IMG/VR virus record: IMGVR_UViG_3300006754_003350
Coordinates: 1 to 27,094 of that record
Direction: 5' to 3' (one strand)
Origin: a virus
DNA length: 27,094 nt
Shown here: in pieces, positions 15,785 to 23,723 of the stretch
Numbering within the stretch: the first letter of the stretch is position 1
Layout of the letters: the number at the start of each line of letters is the position of its first letter
The notes under the pieces: generated by a model
Databases searched by the model: none
Seen by the model: only the letters and a program-made list of their open reading frames with translations
Told to the model about the DNA's origin: nothing
Program-made: the position numbers and the translations under genes

Positions 15785-18700
15785 TTAGCTTCTTCCCCAG
15801 GGATTGTTCCCAGGGGCGCGTATTCCGGCCCTCTTACCAGCCGTTTTTCTAACCATCCTCGACACCCCGGTGGCCCGCCCATCGGCGTTGGCTCCAACGA
15901 CTGCGGAGTCTATCACCGAACCGTCCACAACAGACTGTACAATTACGGTTCCCATTCTTGAACTGTTACTGTAGTTCGAGGAGGGGGAGGTGGGTCCTCC
16001 ACTTGAAGCCTGTCCTGGCCTATTCTCATGCGCAGGAACAACGCGCTCTCCCTTGTGCAGCGTTACGCCCTTCATGTTCCGGGGTACGTACGAAATTCCC
16101 GAATAGTAGTTTCCGTCCTTTCCCTTCTTCTTTCCGCCCTTGGGGTGCTCTGCCTTGAGTGCCCTGAGTGCAGCATCCCTTTCTTCCTTGGTGATTTTTC
16201 CGGCCCTGTACGCGTCTTTGATCTCTCTTTTCTTCTCCCTGTATTCCTTGCCTCTGCCGCCGAATATACCGGCCAGAGCATCAGCAATAGCCTTTGCAAT
16301 GGCCTTCACGAATTCCCAGATAATCTTTGGAAGCTCCTTGATGATCGCCCAGACCAATCGAGGAAGCTCCTTGATGACCGCACCAACGATCTGCGGGATT
16401 CCTCTGGCCAGGGCCATCACAATGGCTGGGAAGTTCTTGATGAACGCATCCACGATTACAGGAATAGCCTCAACCAGCTTGTTGATTAGTATAGGCAACT
16501 GGTGAGCGATCTGTTCCATAATGTATGGGAGCGCCTGGATAACCGCGTCAATGTAGCCCATGATCTGGTCGACCTTGTCCGTCACAACGCTCTTGGCAGC
16601 CTCTTCAGCAGACCCACCCTCTTCCATCAACGTCTGCGTTTCACCAGCCATAGCGAAGATACTTCCAACGCTTGCGAGGTTCATTATGTCCGTTGCGATC
16701 TTTCCGATCTCGTCTATGACCTCAGTGCCGAAGTTGACAGCTTGACCAAACGTCTGCATGAGTTCGCCAGACATCTTGCCAACTGATTTCAGCGGACCCA
16801 TCACAAGAGACGAGATTCCCTTGGCGAGTCCAGCGATAGCTTTTCCGGCTAGGTCAACGGCACCCTTCAGGATGGTTGTTCCAAGGCCGAACTCTTTGAC
16901 GTCTGCTGCGAACTTGGCTAACTGAGGGAACTGGCTGGCCATGGCGTTCCCAATGGACTTACCCAAATTCAGGCCGCCGCCCTCCTTGAGTTCTTTGCGA
17001 TTCAGACCACGCAGTTCCTTCTTAGCGGACTTGACTCCAGCCTTGTCTCCACTCTCCTTGGCCATTTTCAGCTTAAGCTCAAGTTGCTCCCTCAACTCCT
17101 TGGTTGTTTTTTTCTCGCTTTCCACTACTTCCAGCGCAGCAGCCCTGCGCCTCTCCAGTAGCTTTAGGATGCCCTCCAGAAGCTCTGTCTCGCTTCCATA
17201 CCGCTCGACCAGCGCTGCTGTCTCATCGTCGAATCTTGCGTTTATGATAGCCTTGCGCTTTTCCTTGCCCTCTTCGAGAAGGTCGTTCTCCATGTCTCGA
17301 TGCGATCTGGCAGCGCTCAAGCGCAATTCCCTCAACTTCTCAATGTCGGCAGCAGCCTTTTTAGCGGCAACTTCATCCCTTACGTCACGGTCGTCGCTAA
17401 TTTTCTTGTTTGCTAACCCCCATGCCTCCAGAAGAGCCATTTTCTCCTCTGCGGTTTCAAGCTCCTTCATTCTTGCGGCGAATGTAAGGTTGCTTATCTT
17501 GGTCTCAAGCTCGAACCTTTCCTGGCTGTTCTTAGTGGAATCTTTCCTGGCCTGAAGAATCTCAAGCTCCAACTCCTTCACCTTGCTGACCCTCTCGACA
17601 GCGACACCACCACCGCCACCACCCGAATCGCCGCCAGCGCCCTCTGAGTCCTTAACAGAGTCCTCTGCGTCTCTCGCGGCCTCAGCCTTCAACTTTTCAA
17701 ATTCCGAATGCGCACTAGCGCCAGACTGGTCTCTTCCTGCTATTCCCGCGCCCTGCAACTGAGCACTGTTCGCCTTGACGCCATCAAGCCCCACGGCATC
17801 CCCGGCAGCGCCGATGACGTTGTTGATCTCGTTAAGTGCTGCAGCGGAATCTCCTCCACCGAACACGAACTTAAACAAGGAGGTTCCGGCGATCTTCTTC
17901 CCGACTTTGGATACCTCTTGCGCGACTTCCTTGATCTTCCGTATAGTTCCGCCGAGCCACTTGTTGATCAACTTCGAGAAGAACGCCGCTATGAGTGACA
18001 TAACTCCGCCAACCTTGCCGCTGCCCCCGAAACGCTTGGCTATAAGTCCGGACAAATACGTGATAATCTTACCTATAGATTGTAGTGCCTTGCTCGCCAG
18101 TGCCAAGTTCCAATGTATGAACTTGGTGAACAGGTTTGCCACTACAGCAGACAATATCTTTATTAGACCGTTGATGAAGATTAAACTCCGCTGTATCGGG
18201 CCAGTTACTCTACTCCACGTTGTCCACACGTCTCCAATGAGCGCTATCGCCCCAGCAATAGCCAGACCGATCCCGATCAGGGCGTCAGCCCATATGTCTG
18301 CGGCGTCCTTAGCGTCAACCGCAGGGCCCGTCCATGCCGCAAACGCGGTCCTGAATGCTGCCTCAAGTACGCCGAACCGATCCATAAAGCTCTCGTAGAA
18401 CTCGTCCAGGAATGTCCTTACAAAGTTTATGGCTCCACCAAGGCCAGAATTAGAGTCTTTGCCGACGATAAGCTCAAACAGACGAATCATTAGAGCGTTG
18501 AACTTTGAACCAATCTTGAGCATTGAGCCCGTTACAGAGTTCATCATGTCGCTCTGTATTTTGGCAGCCTTGCCTTGTGAGTCAGCGAACTCTTCAGCCC
18601 TCGTTTTCAATTCCGGGAATTTCTTTGCAAGACTGACTAGGTTGCCCTCGTACTGTGCCAGACCAAGTGCGGACGGAGCGAACCGTGCCCCGAATACATC

Positions 18701-19555
18701 AATGTAGTCTCCTGTTTCCGCGCCAGCCTTCTTCATTCTAAGGACTGCCTCTTCCATGTTCTCAACGCCCTTTCCGGGTGTTATGTCTTCAAAGGTCAGG
18801 CCAAGATCTTTAAGTGCGGCTTCTGCCTTGGGCGTTTCCTTAGCTAGGGCACTCAGGCCCATTCTCATGCCTGTTCCCGCGATTGATCCCTCAATACCAA
18901 TGTCGGCAAGTTTTGATAACGTGGTAAATACCTGCTCAACAGACTGGCCAAACTGGTTAGATATGGGGCCAGCGTACACCATCGCTGCAGATAACGATTC
19001 AAAGTTCAACATGGATTTCGTCAGCGCTACTGCCATCAGGTCAGCCACTTCAGACGCCTGTGTGGCCTCCATATTGAACTGCCGAAGCATCTTGGACACG
19101 AACTCCGCAGACTGGCCCAGTCCAGCCCCTCCGACTGTAGCAACAGCAAGAACCGCTTCCGTTGCAGCAGCGATCTCGTGAGCTTTGAATCCAGCCTTTG
19201 ACATGGCCTCAAAGGCATCCGTAACCTGTGACGCTGTGTATTCCGTGTCGGACGCTAGGTCCAGCGCCAAGGAAGACAGCATCTTCATGTCTTCGCCGGT
19301 TCCGCCGAGGAGGGCCTTTACTCTGACCATCTTGTGCTCGAATTCGGATCCGGCCTTTGCTATGGCCCCGAAGCCGACGGCTATGGCGCCGAGGCCCAGG
19401 CTCGCAGTCCCTGCCGCCGCGCCAAACCCCGCGATCACTCGCTTCATGTTGGCCATTTTCTTGGTGGCCGTATCAGCCTTCCTGTCGAACTGAGCCGTGT
19501 CCATCATCATCCGGACAACTAAGCCACTCGCTTTTCCAGCTTTACCAAATGCCAT
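15785..19555 (-). CDS. Tape measure protein
   Basis: A 1256-aa protein with the TP901-type tape-measure domain in its first third: GSEFEHKMVRVKALLGGTGEDM, LASDTEYTASQVTDAFEAM, SKAGFKAHEIAAATEAVL and GIEGSIAGTGMRMGLSAL. A hydrophobic stretch near 420-445 (IGIGLAIAGAIALIG) may insert into the host membrane during DNA ejection. A Gly/Ser linker near 640-650 leads to long coiled coil (about 655-850), then seven 11-residue repeats (1009-1085) and a basic tail. It sets tail length and forms the core around which the tube assembles; at roughly 1.5 angstrom per residue the tail would be near 190 nm. ATG 19555 follows GGAG. No lysozyme or peptidase motif was seen. Confidence 0.95.
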   Translation of the reverse strand: MAFGKAGKASGLVVRMMMDTAQFDRKADTATKKMANMKRVIAGFGAAAGTASLGLGAIAVGFGAIAKAGSEFEHKMVRVKALLGGTGEDMKMLSSLALDLASDTEYTASQVTDAFEAMSKAGFKAHEIAAATEAVLAVATVGGAGLGQSAEFVSKMLRQFNMEATQASEVADLMAVALTKSMLNFESLSAAMVYAGPISNQFGQSVEQVFTTLSKLADIGIEGSIAGTGMRMGLSALAKETPKAEAALKDLGLTFEDITPGKGVENMEEAVLRMKKAGAETGDYIDVFGARFAPSALGLAQYEGNLVSLAKKFPELKTRAEEFADSQGKAAKIQSDMMNSVTGSMLKIGSKFNALMIRLFELIVGKDSNSGLGGAINFVRTFLDEFYESFMDRFGVLEAAFRTAFAAWTGPAVDAKDAADIWADALIGIGLAIAGAIALIGDVWTTWSRVTGPIQRSLIFINGLIKILSAVVANLFTKFIHWNLALASKALQSIGKIITYLSGLIAKRFGGSGKVGGVMSLIAAFFSKLINKWLGGTIRKIKEVAQEVSKVGKKIAGTSLFKFVFGGGDSAAALNEINNVIGAAGDAVGLDGVKANSAQLQGAGIAGRDQSGASAHSEFEKLKAEAARDAEDSVKDSEGAGGDSGGGGGGVAVERVSKVKELELEILQARKDSTKNSQERFELETKISNLTFAARMKELETAEEKMALLEAWGLANKKISDDRDVRDEVAAKKAAADIEKLRELRLSAARSHRDMENDLLEEGKEKRKAIINARFDDETAALVERYGSETELLEGILKLLERRRAAALEVVESEKKTTKELREQLELKLKMAKESGDKAGVKSAKKELRGLNRKELKEGGGLNLGKSIGNAMASQFPQLAKFAADVKEFGLGTTILKGAVDLAGKAIAGLAKGISSLVMGPLKSVGKMSGELMQTFGQAVNFGTEVIDEIGKIATDIMNLASVGSIFAMAGETQTLMEEGGSAEEAAKSVVTDKVDQIMGYIDAVIQALPYIMEQIAHQLPILINKLVEAIPVIVDAFIKNFPAIVMALARGIPQIVGAVIKELPRLVWAIIKELPKIIWEFVKAIAKAIADALAGIFGGRGKEYREKKREIKDAYRAGKITKEERDAALRALKAEHPKGGKKKGKDGNYYSGISYVPRNMKGVTLHKGERVVPAHENRPGQASSGGPTSPSSNYSNSSRMGTVIVQSVVDGSVIDSAVVGANADGRATGVSRMVRKTAGKRAGIRAPGNNPWGRS
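16301..16531 (-). repeat. Seven tandem 11-residue repeats in the tape measure
   Basis: Residues 1009-1085 consist of seven consecutive 11-residue units, each beginning Leu, Ile or Phe then Pro, with hydrophobic residues at fixed places: LPYIMEQIAHQ, LPILINKLVEA, IPVIVDAFIKN, FPAIVMALARG, IPQIVGAVIKE, LPRLVWAIIKE and LPKIIWEFVKA. Eleven-residue periodicity is known in other tape measures and fits the helical repeat of the tail interior. Confidence 0.9.
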
Positions 19556-19579
19556 TCTAAACTCCAGGGATTCAGACCA

Positions 19580-19590
19580 GTTATACCCCT
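19580..19590 (-). promoter_or_regulatory. Late-type element AGGGGTATAAC before the tape measure gene
   Basis: The minus strand reads AGGGGTATAAC, 24 nt before ATG 19555. No -35 consensus is seen at 17 nt. Confidence 0.6.
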
Positions 19591-19594
19591 AACG

Positions 19595-19936
19595 CTACAT
19601 AACGGGTATACCCATTGACGCCAATCCAAGCAGCTTGTTCTTCTCTGCCGTGACCCTGTCCTCTTTAGAGGTAGCCTTCTTCTTGGCTGCCGACTTTGCA
19701 GGGCCGTCAGATGTGGCTGGCTTATATTCTGCGCCGAATGCTCCCATGAGGGGCTCTATCAGCGAGTTAAGGAATTCGACCTTGACCTTCACTATGCACA
19801 TCGCGGACAGTTGGATCTGATCAAACGTCATATCCAACACGTCATCCAGCGACATACCGGAGCCCATAAGGACCCCGATAGCAGAGTGTATGGCTTCCAG
19901 GCTACTCGCCCCCGACGAGGGGGAGTCACTGCCTAC
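19595..19936 (-). CDS. C-terminal half of the frameshifted tail chaperone (lambda T-like extension)
   Basis: This -1 frame continues from the G gene to a stop at 19595 and would add about 113 residues, giving a fused chaperone of about 259 aa, a common size for GT proteins. It includes VLDMTFDQIQLSAMCIVKVKVEFLNSL and a Lys-rich tail (SAAKKKATSKEDRVTAEKNK). An internal ATG at 19867 could start a free 90-aa product, but it has only a GGGG-type site upstream and no promoter element, so I prefer the fusion. In known systems the T part contacts the tape measure protein. The gene directly upstream of the tape measure supports this. Confidence 0.75.
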   Translation of the reverse strand, partial: VGSDSPSSGASSLEAIHSAIGVLMGSGMSLDDVLDMTFDQIQLSAMCIVKVKVEFLNSLIEPLMGAFGAEYKPATSDGPAKSAAKKKATSKEDRVTAEKNKLLGLASMGIPVM

Positions 19937-19942
19937 TTGCCC
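19904..19942 (-). promoter_or_regulatory. Programmed -1 frameshift signal between the chaperone frames
   Basis: At the end of the G frame the minus strand reads ATG GGC AAG TAG. The heptamer GGGCAAG (19942-19936) is a weak slip site, since only some codon positions re-pair after a -1 shift. Nine nt further, ACTC plus four C pair with GGGG and GAGT around a short loop (19926-19904), with one bulge, making a strong stem at the usual distance for a stimulatory structure. There is no T run after it, so it is not a terminator. The -1 frame has no stop from upstream of the slip site to 19595. Confidence 0.65.
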
Positions 19943-20373
19943 ATTAGATTCCCGGCCTTCGTCAGCGTCTTGGCGAAGGCTACCGCTAAAGGGCCGAATG
20001 CCTTGATGAGTTCTTCGATGTCGAAGTTGTCAGAGGGTGAGCCTTCAAAGTTCTTGGCGAGTGCTGGATAGCACGCGTCGAATGTTTCGTCGATCAAGTC
20101 TAGCAGTCGGTCATCACTTAGTACGCCCATGGCTGCACGAAGCATTGATTCCATGCTAGTGAACGCCTCTTCGTCAACATCGATTTCTTGCAGTAAGTCC
20201 GCCGCCTTCTCGACCATGCGTAGCGCTTTGATTTGTCGCCGTGCTGACAACTTGCTTGGCAACTTGTACTTGTTTCCTTCCAGGTCGTGGATCGCCAGGT
20301 CTGACGGCACTAGGTCTTCAAGTAACTGGACGAAGTCCACTGCTTCTGATTCCTCAACGGTATTCTCTTCCAT
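19933..20373 (-). CDS. Tail assembly chaperone, short form (lambda G-like)
   Basis: The start is ATG 20373, with GGAG 6 nt upstream, giving 146 aa; a longer frame from a TTG at 20421 runs through the promoter-like element and is not credible. The protein is acidic and helical (VQLLEDLVPSDLAIHDLEGN, then a basic KLPSKLSARRQIKALRMVEKA stretch and ELIKAFGPLAVAFAKTLTKAG). No family motif is diagnostic, but it lies between major tail and tape measure, and the -1 frame is open across its stop codon into the next frame. That is the signature of the G/GT pair, which binds the tape measure and recruits tail-tube subunits. It should be made in excess over the fused form. Confidence 0.85.
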   Translation of the reverse strand: MEENTVEESEAVDFVQLLEDLVPSDLAIHDLEGNKYKLPSKLSARRQIKALRMVEKAADLLQEIDVDEEAFTSMESMLRAAMGVLSDDRLLDLIDETFDACYPALAKNFEGSPSDNFDIEELIKAFGPLAVAFAKTLTKAGNLMGK

Positions 20374-20401
20374 AATACACTCCATTGTTATTGTGTACCC
20401 A

Positions 20402-20412
20402 GTTATACCCTT
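20402..20412 (-). promoter_or_regulatory. Late-type element AAGGGTATAAC before the chaperone genes
   Basis: The minus strand reads AAGGGTATAAC just after the major-tail terminator and 28 nt before ATG 20373. It would restart transcription for the chaperones. The -35 region falls inside the terminator stem and has no consensus. Confidence 0.55.
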
Positions 20413-20419
20413 GGGAAAC

Positions 20420-20450
20420 AAAAAGGGGCACCCGAAGGCACCCCTTTAAA
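20420..20450 (-). terminator. Intrinsic terminator after the major tail gene
   Basis: On the minus strand AAAGGGGTGCC, a TTCG tetraloop and GGTGCCCCTTT form an 11-bp stem that includes two G-U wobbles, followed by a T run. The loop is the stable C(TTCG)G type. The wobble pairs become mismatches on the plus strand, so it works best in the minus direction. Confidence 0.88.
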
Positions 20451-20468
20451 TGTGTTAATCTCTAAGGA

Positions 20469-21020
20469 CTAAGCGATTTGTCGGTGAATTTGCATCAACT
20501 GGCTTGTGTAAGCCAATGAGCCGCCAGCCCAGTCAACGCCAGCGCGAAGAGCCTTGAAGCTATACTCGAAAGAGTGCTCGTCTGCCGTGAAAGGAAGTGT
20601 AAGGCCACCGTTAGAAGAAGCCTTCCAGACGTTTACAAGCAGTGTGTCGCCAGTAACAGCCATCTGGTGCTCAACTTGAAGGGCAAGCTGAGTTACAAGT
20701 GGATCGCCACCAAACGCGAAGTGCTCTTCAGTGGAGGTCGTCGTGTGGACGCCAGCGCCGATAGCTTTAGCGAAGTTGTCGAAGTTCCACTCGATTCCGG
20801 TAACGCTAAGTTGAACGCCCTGTGCTTGTGTGAAAACAAACACTGGAATCTTTGGGTTTCCTTGAGAGATGTCTCGCTTTTCAGCAGTAATTTCGATGTT
20901 GATACCGTCTTCAGTGATAGCGCCAACGTCAACGGTTGGGGTAGCACCAGCGGCACCTAATCGGAAAATACCGGGACCGAAAGCGAAGTTATTTTCGGTA
21001 TAAGTTGGAATGTTAGCCAT
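20469..21020 (-). CDS. Major tail (tube) protein
   Basis: A 183-aa beta-rich protein with no membrane segment. It starts MANIPTYTENNFAFGPGIFRLG, then has TVDVGAITEDGINIEIT, VQLSVTGIEWNFDNFAKAIG and a C-terminal FEYSFKAL. Order and size fit tail-tube proteins of long-tailed phages: a small beta-sandwich that stacks as rings around the tape measure. The position is decisive: it follows the terminator-like gene and precedes two frameshift-linked chaperone frames and the tape measure. ATG 21020 follows GGAG at 6 nt. A strong intrinsic terminator lies 20 nt after its stop, which would let it be made in excess over the chaperones. No promoter was found directly upstream. Confidence 0.85.
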   Translation of the reverse strand: MANIPTYTENNFAFGPGIFRLGAAGATPTVDVGAITEDGINIEITAEKRDISQGNPKIPVFVFTQAQGVQLSVTGIEWNFDNFAKAIGAGVHTTTSTEEHFAFGGDPLVTQLALQVEHQMAVTGDTLLVNVWKASSNGGLTLPFTADEHSFEYSFKALRAGVDWAGGSLAYTSQLMQIHRQIA

Positions 21021-21045
21021 TTTAATCTCCAGATCTGTGAGAGTG

Positions 21046-21252
21046 TTATTGCTTGACCAGAGTCCATAGACCCATAGTCTTGTCGCAAGAATTACAAGTT
21101 AAGTTAATCTTCTCTTTCCTGTAACCGTCTGGAGTGTCTGCGCTGCGAGTGGATAATCCCTCTCCAGCATAGTCCAGAGCGCAACCGCACTCACAGCGTA
21201 CGGCCATGTTGAGATTGCGCAGGTTTAAAGGTCGAGAATCAAAAGTGTTCAT
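21046..21252 (-). CDS. Small zinc-ribbon-like protein, 68 aa
   Basis: ATG 21252 starts 1 nt after the previous stop, with AGGAA 9 nt before it. A second Met at residue 16 has no ribosome binding site. The protein has Cys at 20, 22, 24, 53 and 56 (CECGC, then CNSC), which reads as a small zinc-binding ribbon or knuckle. No enzymatic motif is seen. The gene lies between the terminator-like and major tail genes and shares their transcript, so a role in tail assembly is possible. Function is unknown. Confidence 0.75.
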   Translation of the reverse strand: MNTFDSRPLNLRNLNMAVRCECGCALDYAGEGLSTRSADTPDGYRKEKINLTCNSCDKTMGLWTLVKQ

Positions 21253-21253
21253 A

Positions 21254-22981
21254 TTACAAAGTTCCTACATAGGTGAACAGTCCACGGATAAAATACCCGT
21301 CTACCTGTTGGTTATACCCGTCATGGGGCCGTTCTGTTTCACGTATCAGCCCTTTAGGTGAAAATCCATCCCGGTGTATCCTGGTATGTTGCAGTTTCGT
21401 CCTTACTAATTCGTACATTTGGGCAGCGTCAGAATAACCGTTCCTGGAGTACACGTAAACTGCCACATTAACGGTTTGAACTCCACCATGCCATCTGGCG
21501 TTACCGGAGATGGCCTCGACTATAATCCGAGGCATCTTGACTGATGATCCGTCGTCTCCGGGCTTCACTTGCTCGTGAGTTCCGACAATGCGTCCGTCTA
21601 CGTGGTCGACCAATTCGTCAATCTCGAATAGCTCTCTAACGATCAGTGACTTCAGCCCAGGGATCCCCTGCTTTCCGGCCTCGTCAAGAGTGGGCATTGA
21701 TTCCAGCACATCTTGCTTGGCGATGTTTGATAGGTCCGCCACCTGCACGTACAGGTGTGAGAGGTCGTCCGTAGTAGCAGCCGAGATTGACTTGTACTTG
21801 AACGACTCGCCTTCCAGCATGAAGTCGGCAATCATTGGCCCGTCGTTGTTGTTGTCTGTAGATCCAGAGTCTCCGGTGTAGTGGACAAGCGGGATTCTTG
21901 CGCCAGACGTCTTGTGGAAATTCAGGTCTATCCCTGCTGACGCCGAGTCGGCTTGTTCTGACAGGGCCGAGACAATAGGCGCTGGCACTGCGAGGGTTTG
22001 CTCAACCCTTGGCATGCGTATGGTTCCGCGCTGAGGGGTAAAGTGCTGCACGCTCATGGCTGGATTGCTTGCCGTGTATGCCGAGATCTCGAATGAACCT
22101 GCGGCATTCACCGCGTTTGTGGCTGCAATATTTGTCTGGACGCCCTGCATGGTTGACGCTAGACCATTTCCTGGCCGCACTATGGGTATTTGACTGTGCA
22201 GTCTTCCGTTGCTTGCTTCGCTGTACCAGGACAAGTGCATCATTGTGTGATCGAAGTCTAGCGGCTTTGGATTGCCATCCCAGTCGATGATGGTGTGCTG
22301 CGTGTAGCTTAGTGGGTTCTCGAAGTCAGGAACAACATTAGTGTGGGTGAAATCCTGCCTGTAAACTTCCCACTCAGACCCCCACTCGATAACCTGAAGC
22401 GTTGTGGTCATGGCTGCATTCAGCACGAAGCCGAAGTTGGAGAACTTTTTAACCTCAAGGTCGGTGTTGCTTGTAAGGATCTCACGAGTAATGTTAGAAC
22501 CCAGGGCGGAACCCCCTCCAGCACCTGCTCCCCACATTCCTCCGACTACCCAGCACTGCTTGAAGTCAGAGACCCCGGACACGGTCTCGGAGTACGTGAC
22601 GATCCCTGTGGATGTTGTTGCTGGATGATTGATGACCTTGGTGTCGCAAAGCCTGAAGCCATTAGGGTCCGACCCATCCAGGCACTCCGTGATTGTCATG
22701 TGCACGCGTGGCGCTCTGGATGTGTTGGACTGGTTCTCGATAACTAGAAAGTTGCCGCCAGACGATCCGAGATCACCAGAACCATATGGGTCTGCAATAA
22801 CCCGGAAGCTCGCCCGGCTTGGCTGATAGCCTTCGTTATTATCGGGATCAGGCGCACAATGGAATACCACAAAGTAATTGCTAGACAGCGTTTGATCAAG
22901 CGGGACAACATGAAACCTCCTCAACTCGTCAACAACGTGATGCAGCTTAATTTGTGTTACTCTAAATAGGTTTCTGCTCAT
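21254..22981 (-). CDS. Tail terminator-like protein with a large N-terminal module shared with the distal tail protein
   Basis: This 575-aa protein has two parts. Residues 1 to about 420 match the start of the 1515-aa tail protein, with shared blocks FRVT, DPYGSGDL versus DPFGTGDL, HMTITECL versus HMTIIECL, VSGV, and VIEWGSEWEV versus VIEWGTNWDV. Residues about 425-575 (LKSLIVRELFEIDELVD, then NVAVYVYSRNGYSDAAQMYELVRTKL and a final strand GYFIRGLFTYVGTL) fit a small tail terminator fold of the lambda gpU or DUF3168 kind, normally a stand-alone protein of about 130-150 aa. It lies between the gp10-like and major tail genes, exactly the terminator position. ATG 22981 has GGAG about 7 nt upstream. 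The domain fusion is seen in sequence; the terminator role is inferred from pattern and position. Confidence 0.7.
   Translation of the reverse strand: MSRNLFRVTQIKLHHVVDELRRFHVVPLDQTLSSNYFVVFHCAPDPDNNEGYQPSRASFRVIADPYGSGDLGSSGGNFLVIENQSNTSRAPRVHMTITECLDGSDPNGFRLCDTKVINHPATTSTGIVTYSETVSGVSDFKQCWVVGGMWGAGAGGGSALGSNITREILTSNTDLEVKKFSNFGFVLNAAMTTTLQVIEWGSEWEVYRQDFTHTNVVPDFENPLSYTQHTIIDWDGNPKPLDFDHTMMHLSWYSEASNGRLHSQIPIVRPGNGLASTMQGVQTNIAATNAVNAAGSFEISAYTASNPAMSVQHFTPQRGTIRMPRVEQTLAVPAPIVSALSEQADSASAGIDLNFHKTSGARIPLVHYTGDSGSTDNNNDGPMIADFMLEGESFKYKSISAATTDDLSHLYVQVADLSNIAKQDVLESMPTLDEAGKQGIPGLKSLIVRELFEIDELVDHVDGRIVGTHEQVKPGDDGSSVKMPRIIVEAISGNARWHGGVQTVNVAVYVYSRNGYSDAAQMYELVRTKLQHTRIHRDGFSPKGLIRETERPHDGYNQQVDGYFIRGLFTYVGTL
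21311..21320 (-). promoter_or_regulatory. Possible late-type element CGGGTATAAC inside the 575-aa gene
   Basis: The minus strand reads GGGTATAAC within the last codons of the 575-aa gene, 58 nt before the 68-aa gene. It could serve the 68-aa and major tail genes, which have no other element, but it also encodes Gly-Tyr-Asn and may be chance. Confidence 0.3.
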
Positions 22982-23006
22982 CAGTCGCTCCGATTAGATC
23001 AGGAGT

Positions 23007-23017
23007 GTTATACCCCT
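23007..23017 (-). promoter_or_regulatory. Late-type element AGGGGTATAAC before the 575-aa gene
   Basis: The minus strand reads AGGGGTATAAC, 25 nt before the ATG at 22981. The hexamer at 17-nt spacing is TGGTCA, a 4 of 6 match to TTGACA, so a weak -35 is possible. Confidence 0.6.
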
Positions 23018-23020
23018 GGA

Positions 23021-23686
23021 TCATTTAAATGACCACCTGACATCCAACTTTCCGAACCTCCCTTTCGGCCCTCGCTCCCTGATTGTGTCAACCATGGCCT
23101 TCTTCATCTTTTTAACGGTCCCTGGCTCGTTCAATGTCTCGTTGATAACGTCTCGGCCCCGAAGAACCCTAGTTCCGTCTATCACATACTTGGCGTATGG
23201 GGCCACCGCCTCATCAAACTTGACCTCATACGTCGAACCGTGCTGGTTGCCCCTGCTCACAACTCTTAAAGCGTCAAGCATCCTACCATCTTGATCGTGA
23301 ATCTCGTAGGGCTTCATTCCGCCAATTCTTGTCGACCCCGCTCCATGCCTCTTAGCGTAAGGGTGATCCATTCTCTGCAGGTCGCTTTTCGAGTGCTTTG
23401 TGCTAGACATGTTCTCCCGAACTGCCTGATGCAGGACCTCCGCTGCTGCACGCATCGCCTGTCTGCCCGCCTGCTTCACCTTTCTAATGTCCCTTTTTGT
23501 TGATCTGAGCGTCAATCGGTACGAGTCCATGTCAAGAACCAGCTTGACGTCTCCCATTCCTTTATCGGACGGACTGCCCCCCGAAGTCAGGCCTCGAACC
23601 GCGCTCCTTCCGAACCTAGTAGCGAACTTCTTGCTCGCCTGACTTGTGATCAGCCTTCCTGCTGCAGCTATAAGTGGGATGGCCAT
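23021..23686 (-). CDS. HK97 gp10-like neck / tail-completion protein
   Basis: The 221-aa protein is basic. It has a central helix (KVKQAGRQAMRAAAEVLHQAVRENM, about residues 69-93), a Gly/His-rich loop, then VAPYAKYVIDGTRVLRGRDVINETL near 160-185. This order (long helix, loop, xxPYAxxVxxGT, short arginine turn, final helix) is that of HK97 gp10-like family proteins, which sit between head completion protein and tail terminator. Here it lies just upstream of the terminator-like gene, the expected place. ATG 23686 has GGAG 9 nt upstream and its own GGGATATAAC element. The first 45 residues are a basic extension not explained by the family. Confidence 0.75.
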   Translation of the reverse strand: MAIPLIAAAGRLITSQASKKFATRFGRSAVRGLTSGGSPSDKGMGDVKLVLDMDSYRLTLRSTKRDIRKVKQAGRQAMRAAAEVLHQAVRENMSSTKHSKSDLQRMDHPYAKRHGAGSTRIGGMKPYEIHDQDGRMLDALRVVSRGNQHGSTYEVKFDEAVAPYAKYVIDGTRVLRGRDVINETLNEPGTVKKMKKAMVDTIRERGPKGRFGKLDVRWSFK

Positions 23687-23712
23687 AAGGGGGTACTCCG
23701 AGTAACTGCTCG

Positions 23713-23723
23713 GTTATATCCCT
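23713..23723 (-). promoter_or_regulatory. Late-type element AGGGATATAAC before the gp10-like gene
   Basis: The minus strand reads AGGGATATAAC, a one-base variant of the recurring element. It lies 26 nt before the ATG at 23686 and overlaps the glycosyltransferase stop codon. No matching -35 was found at 16-18 nt. Confidence 0.55.

Noticed and set aside
19904-19926. GC-rich stem read as a transcription terminator
   Set aside because: No T run follows, and its place 9 nt after a slip-like site fits a frameshift signal better.
20374-20421. TTG start of a longer chaperone frame
   Set aside because: It runs through the promoter element into the terminator; ATG 20373 has GGAG.
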